64,000 bases of DNA from Sipunculus nudus (lineage: Eukaryota > Annelida > Sipuncula > Golfingiida > Sipunculidae). Shown here piece after piece: positions 59,115 through 64,000 of this stretch. Numbering within the stretch: position 1 is the stretch's first letter; the number at the start of each line of letters is the position of its first letter. The position numbers and the translations under genes were made by a program. The notes under the pieces are model-generated. The model did not search any database and was not told the DNA's origin. It saw only the letters and a program-made list of their open reading frames with translations. Location: contig CM049306.1 in NCBI GenBank assembly GCA_026874595.1, positions 45,570,019-45,634,018 of the forward strand, written 5' to 3'.

Positions 59115-59323
59115 TAGAGGATTTTAGAATTGGGAGGGGACCGCCCAGGCTCGAAGTGCGGAGGGGACGGTTTTAAAGGATGGTATCCCCCCCCCCCCCC
59201 CCATAGTATATATAGTGTAGAAACGTTTTAAGTACTTCAGCGGTTATGGTGCAAACTGTTTTTTTTTCTGTATTAAGCGTGTATTGATTTATTAAAGGGG
59301 CCAGCCCCTTTCTAAATCCGCCC
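59115..59323 (-). mobile_element. Probable GGGGCGGATCC-family MITE relative, inverted
   Basis: The right edge, read inversely, is TGGGCGGATTTAGAAAGGGG, matching the start of the family. A C tract (59187-59202) corresponds to the family's G tract. The left end is not clearly an inverted match, so the boundary is approximate. Confidence 0.5.
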
Positions 59324-59475
59324 ATGTATACCAGGCAGAGGTCATGTCAGAAGGTTGCCAGGTACTGTGTCTGATTAATCTTAGTAATAAAGTGGCAATA
59401 CCTAAATAACGTTCTAAATTCATTGTGGGAGGATAACAAATTTTGCTAAAAGTATCCTACAAAGTCAAGTGTAAC

Positions 59476-59477
<2 letters not shown>

Positions 59478-59536
<59 letters not shown>
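59478..59536. repeat. (TA)n microsatellite
   Basis: About 58 bases of TA alternation. Confidence 0.97.
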
Positions 59537-59538
<2 letters not shown>

Positions 59539-60158
59539 TAGGAGATTCCAGGTTCCCGATGTTGATGAATGCTTGTCATGTTAAATCGCTCAGGTGGATG
59601 ACGGGGATCTGGGTCCGAATAGGTCACCGCTGTCACCATCTACTGGCCGCTTTCTGAAACAATCATTTCTTTAGCAAAACAAGTCTGGGTAGTTTTTCAT
59701 TAGTCTCGTACTTTTTTTAACATCATCCCTGTTAATTAATGTGTTATAAGTGCATAAATGCACTTATTCCTTTTACATTCTAAATTTTTACAAATATTAA
59801 AAAATAAAAATAAGGCCTGATGGGAAATCCTGCATTGAATAAAGAATTGTCTTCGATAAGACAGAAAACTTTAGAAAGCAATCAGAAGAACATAATAGAC
59901 TTTATAAGAGGTAAACCACTAAGAGATGCATATCTGAAACTGTTAACACGTACAGACATTTCTTTCTTGGTATCTACCTAACTGTCGTGAACAAGTAAAT
60001 ACCAAAGTAAGTTTCTGCTATAATTTCTACTTCCTTGCAATCATAAAAGAACCAACTTTTCAATACAAGTAGAGCCGAAAACACACATCATTCTATCAGT
60101 GAAATAAGACTAATGTCAAAAATTGGACTAAAGTCCAGACTCTAATCCACATTTTTAG
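59537..60158. other. Spacer, no gene seen
   Basis: No feature is recognised. Confidence 0.45.
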
Positions 60159-60159
60159 G

Positions 60160-60243
60160 GACTTGGACTCTGACTTGGACTCTGACTTGGACTCTGACTT
60201 GGACTCTGACTTGGACTCTGACTTGGACTCTGACTTGGACTCC
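60160..60243. repeat. 12-bp tandem array, unit ACTTGGACTCTG, about 7 copies
   Basis: Near-perfect units run into TCCTGACTAAGG. Related words (GGGACTTGTACTTGTACTCG) continue to about 60310. On the minus strand it reads as SPSQ repeats, which follows from the repeat and is not evidence of a gene. Confidence 0.92.
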
Positions 60244-60607
60244 TGACTAAGGTCCTGTACGCGGATTGTACTTGTCCTGGGACTTGTACTTGTACTCGGT
60301 GGTAAGGACTCGAGAAATCAGGCATAGTCCATCTAGACTCCAATAGAAAAACCTCTCTCTCACACATTACAAAGACTTATGTACATGTGTGAACTACTAG
60401 CAGGGAATTAATAAATTATAACATTATATACACCAAGCTTTGCTCAGCATCGGGAGTTATAAATGTAATTAACTATTATAGTTAACGTATGTGTGAGCTA
60501 TAACATTAACAAATGTACATAATAACCTAAAATTTCCATTTTAAATTGCTCTTTAAGGATATTTGTAACGGACTTGGACTTGAACCTCAATAACTAGGAC
60601 TTGTACT
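60244..60607. other. Spacer between the two GGACTTGGACTC arrays
   Basis: Unique AT-rich sequence at about 60370-60560 is framed by GGACTTG-type words on both sides (about 60270-60310 and 60570-60610). This suggests the two arrays share an origin. Confidence 0.5.
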
Positions 60608-61480
60608 TGGACTCGGGTGGCCTGGACTCGGACTTGGACTCGGGTGGCTTGGACTCGGACTTGGACTCGAGTTGGCTGGACTCGGACTCGAGTGGGCTAG
60701 ACTCGGACTTGGACTCGAGTGGGCTGGACTCAGACTTGGACTCGAGTGGGCTGGACTCGGACTTGGACTCGAGTGGGCTGGACTCGGACTTGGACTCGAG
60801 TGGGCTGGACTCGGACTTGGACTCGAGTGGGCTGGACTCGGACTTGGACTCGAGTGGGCTAGACTCGGACTTGGACTCGAGTGGGCTAGACTCGGACTTG
60901 GACTCGAGTGGGCTAGACTCGGACTTGGACTCGAGTGGGCTAGACTCGGACTTGGACTCGAGTGGGCTGGACTCGGACTTGGACTCGAGTGGGCTAGACT
61001 CGGACTTGGACTCGAGTGGGCTAGACTCGGACTTGGACTCGAGTGGGCTAGACTCGGACTTGGACTCGAGTGGGCTAGACTCGGACTTGGACTCGAGTGG
61101 GCTAGACTCGGACTTGGACTCGAGTGGGCTAGACTCGGACTTGGACTCGAGTGGGCTAGACTCGGACTTGGACTCGAGTGGGCTAGACTCGGACTTGGAC
61201 TCGAGTGGGCTGGACTCGGACTTGGACTCGAGTGGGCTGGACTCGGACTTGGACTCGAGTGGGCTGGACTCGGACTTGGACTCGAGTGGGCTGGACTCGG
61301 ACTTGGACTCGAGTGGGCTAGACTCGGACTTGGACTCGAGTGGGCTAGACTCGGACTTGGACTCGAGTGGGCTAGACTCGGACTTGGACTCGAGTGGGCT
61401 TGACTCGGACTTGGACTCGAGTGGGCTAGACTCGGACTTGGACTCGAGTGGGCTGGACTCGGACTTGCACTAGGACTCGG
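60608..61480 (+). repeat. 27-bp minisatellite, about 29 regular copies plus degenerate edges
   Basis: The unit is GACTCGGACTTGGACTCGAG followed by TGGGCTA or TGGGCTG. Regular copies run from about 60684 to 61467. Flanking units are degenerate (GGGTGGCCTGG, GGGTGGCTTGG). Because 27 is a multiple of 3, the frame is open for 290 codons from 60601 (repeating DSDLDSSGL) but starts right after a TAG and contains no ATG. A second frame (GLGLEWARL) is open to 61403. The two variant bases form runs along the array. I regard it as a satellite. An acidic repeat protein exon is a remote alternative. Confidence 0.95.
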
Positions 61481-63172
61481 ATGGTGTGGACTCGACTACA
61501 TCATGGCCTTCCTACGCAGTGCATATGCTCACATTAGACCGTAAATATCTATTACTTTCATACTACATAAGTAAATAATCACAAAACTAACCAAATATCA
61601 ACCATTCTTCCTTTTCTTCCAGTGTATACAAAGGTGTCTGCATACATCATAAACGAAATCAAATCTACTATTTGAAGAACAAACGTTTCACCAAATAGTT
61701 TCATTCTGTTTCAAAGTCGTTTATGGTTTCGATCGCTCACATCAGATTGTAACCATTCAGACTTCACTGTAAGCTCATAGAATAATAATTTTTGATGACT
61801 GACGTTTGATGAAGTGGATCATCCATTTAAAGGTCTTTTAACTGGTCATCAATGTTAATGTGTGCTCATAATAAAGTCATTTCCAGGGATTGAAATGCTT
61901 CATTCTCTTTTCTTTTATGGTATTTTAAGATCCTAACCTCAATAGTTTCCCTTTGCCGCTTTATCCCATTGAATATTATGAAAACTAATGAACTGGCATT
62001 TTCTTAAACTCTATGTCTGTTTCGCAATCTCTCTTTCTGTGTGTTTGTCCAAACACACACTTACACATACAGAGAGAGAATGAGAGAAAGAGAGAGAGAA
62101 TTAACTGATTTTTGCTTTTATGAAAAGCCTTCAGACAATTTTATTGTGTGCTACCCAAAGCTTTTAAGGATTAAAATGATCTTAATAAAGCATTGATCCG
62201 GATGATGTTTGCTGCAAAAATTACATTTCAAAAGAAACAAGCAAGCACTCTGCATGCCAGACCGCTTCCACATTAGACCTTCTGTGGGTTTCAAAGAGAT
62301 CTCAAATGCTTATTTTGTCATTTTATGGAGTAATTAGCCATCTTCATACGACGAGCTACATGGAATCCTCGTATAAATTCATTCAAATATTTTCTTCCTT
62401 TTATCATTAATGAAAGACGCTTGATTGTTCTGGTCTTACATTTATGTCGACAAATAAAAAATTCCATTTTCATTTGTATGATATTATACATGTGTCAACA
62501 TGGTTATGCACGTGTAAATTTGGACTTTTATAGCCAATGATGACTTGAAAACATTAATGCAATGCAACTATAAACTTCAAATTGCTTCCACTGTGCCTTT
62601 TATCACTGCACGATATGACACAGTAAATATAGGACTGCAAATAATGTTTTAATCTTAATAAGTCTGTACAGAGGAGAATGGAGGAACGGCTTCACCTATT
62701 GAAATGTTATAAAATTGACAGCCAAGCACTAAAATATATGATTACATCTATTTCAACCCGATTTATTTTGTATATCAGCGTTTTTTACTGAAAGAACAGC
62801 CAAACATTCCCAATAATGTTTTGTAAGTTTTGTCAGATTAATTATTAATTTTACATTAAATGAGAATTTTCAACTTAAGGAAATGAAATCTTATTACTTC
62901 AAGTTTTGTGGACAGTTTACATTTAATGTAAAACAATATGTGTCTGCGGAAACGGTTTATTTATTATAGGGTAACATAAAGAAAGCAAAACTATCATCTC
63001 TTAAAATGATTCATGCTTGCAAATAGAAATATATTACTCGTATACAGAAGGGTAACTACTGTGGATTCTGATTTATTCGTAGTGTTCTTAATTTTTGTGG
63101 TTATCAATTTTAGTTTAAGATCCAAACGAGCTTTTAAAAGAAATTTTAGATTTTATCAAGAACGAACTGTCA
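61481..63172. other. Spacer, no gene seen
   Basis: A short (GA)n tract lies at about 62070-62100. No gene was recognised. Confidence 0.45.
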
Positions 63173-63405
63173 CCGGCTTCGGGGGCTAAGGGGTAGAGCT
63201 TAAGGCTCAAAGCCGAGGCGGTGAGATTTTTCACGGTCGGCCCCCGCCCATGCAGGGTAAGCACTCTGAATTGCTGAATGGGGAGAATGGATCTGCTCAA
63301 CATCCGTGTTTCACTTACAAACGAGTGCGCCTTTAAGGGGCTCCTCGGTGTTATGACCCAGCAACTGGGATAACACACACCCAGGACCCACAAGTTGACA
63401 CTATG
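63173..63405 (+). mobile_element. tRNA-derived SINE, B box deleted
   Basis: The A-box-like GGCTAAGGGGTAGAGC (near 63185), TTTTTCACGGTCGGCC, CAGGGTAAGCACTCTG and GGTGTTATGACCCAGCAACTG match the minus-strand copy at 7380-7626. Relative to that copy, about 20 bases that would hold the GTTCGAATC B box are missing between GCCGAGGCGGTGAGA and the TTTTTCACGG word. This copy should not be transcribed from its own internal promoter. Confidence 0.8.
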
Positions 63406-64000
63406 CAGGATTATCGCGTGTAAGCCCTCTGCAGATGAACATAGTACATAGTTAAGCAAGTATTGAAAAATGGAGGCGGTTACCTCGACAAATAATGAAA
63501 AAGGAATAAACTGTCATAAGTAATATAAATATAATATATATATATAATAAATAATATTTATTATATATATATTTATGAGTAACGTATATTCACTCACAAA
63601 CGATTGCGCTATATATATTCCGTATATGACTACTTCCCAATAGAATGACCTTTAATTTCTTCCATTTTTTAAATTATTTTCTGTAAATTTGATGTTTTTA
63701 TAAAAAAAACTATCCATGAAAGCTATAACCTTATATGGAAATGTGCAATTTTATAAATAATCTCAAGTTTATACGTGTATACTATTTTTTAATTGTTTTG
63801 CTTTTATCCGTTATGTTTTTAGTGTTTACATGAAGTCACTGCATGTCAAATGGTTACAGGGTTATTGCATGTGACCCCATGACTGGGGTAGATATTTCAA
63901 TTTTTTTATTAATATGATATTTTTTATAAATACATTGGAAGTTATCATGTTGTTCCATTGTTGTAAATTAAATTCATGCCTAAGATTTACCTTTCAAGAT
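63406..64000. other. AT-rich spacer
   Basis: A TA-rich palindromic stretch (ATATATATAATAAATAATAT and its mirror, about 63530-63573) can fold back. No gene was seen. Confidence 0.5.

Noticed and set aside
60601-61473. 290-codon open frame with DSDLDSSGL repeats as an acidic matrix-type protein gene
   Set aside because: The frame follows directly from a 27-bp tandem repeat, opens immediately after a TAG, contains no ATG, and a second frame is almost equally open. No exon or promoter context supports it.
60160-61480. CRISPR array from regularly spaced repeats
   Set aside because: The units are contiguous with no unique spacers, and the surrounding DNA is eukaryotic in character.

Overview
The window looks like noncoding DNA from a eukaryotic nuclear genome, most likely a marine invertebrate and probably a bivalve or other mollusc. 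The reasons are an AT-rich background, dozens of long (TA)n, (GA)n, (TTA)n and poly-G/C tracts, dispersed families of short inverted-repeat transposons, and a tRNA-derived SINE present twice. There are no operons, no long intact open reading frames, no rRNA genes and no CRISPR. The species assignment is an inference from this repeat character and not from a marker gene.

I recognise no protein-coding gene. The only long open frame, about 870 bases at 60.6-61.5 kb, is a 27-bp minisatellite that happens to be open and lacks an ATG. Three other frames are listed as unrecognised, low-confidence ORFs. The window is best read as intergenic or intronic sequence shaped by transposon insertion and tandem duplication.

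Layout. 0-8 kb: receptor-half-site-rich repeat, diverged direct duplications, an eroded copy of a CRE-bearing MITE (5.0-5.6 kb), a short MITE with TWA target sites (6.1-6.4 kb) and a minus-strand SINE (7.4-7.6 kb). 8-30 kb: sparse, with copies of a second MITE family whose ends read GGGGCGGATCC (11.7, 15.4 and 19.8 kb, then 30.3 and 59.1 kb), a duplicated pair at 15.8/17.9 kb and a G-quadruplex motif (20.9 kb). 30.7-31.6 kb: a complete 892-bp hAT-type non-autonomous element with perfect 8-bp target duplications. 31.8-34.8 kb: a KpnI-site minisatellite and an inverted-repeat element built of AAAACGGTTT-like words.

37.1-39.9 kb holds a mosaic tandem triplication of a roughly 0.84-kb unit. 41.5-45.7 kb contains the well preserved CRE-bearing MITE, a second hAT-like element lodged inside a (TA)n tract, and a probable solo LTR also beside (TA)n. 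54.1-56.5 kb contains a second TWA-site MITE and a 1.98-kb element with arms of several hundred bases and a 7-bp target duplication. 60.2-61.5 kb carries two related GGACTTGGACTC arrays, and 63.2-63.4 kb a second SINE copy that has lost its B box.

The sequences most worth follow-up are the complete hAT element, the long-arm inverted-repeat element with a deletion explained by microhomology, the 0.84-kb triplication, the CRE-carrying MITE family and the 29-copy minisatellite with its phased A/G variant pattern.
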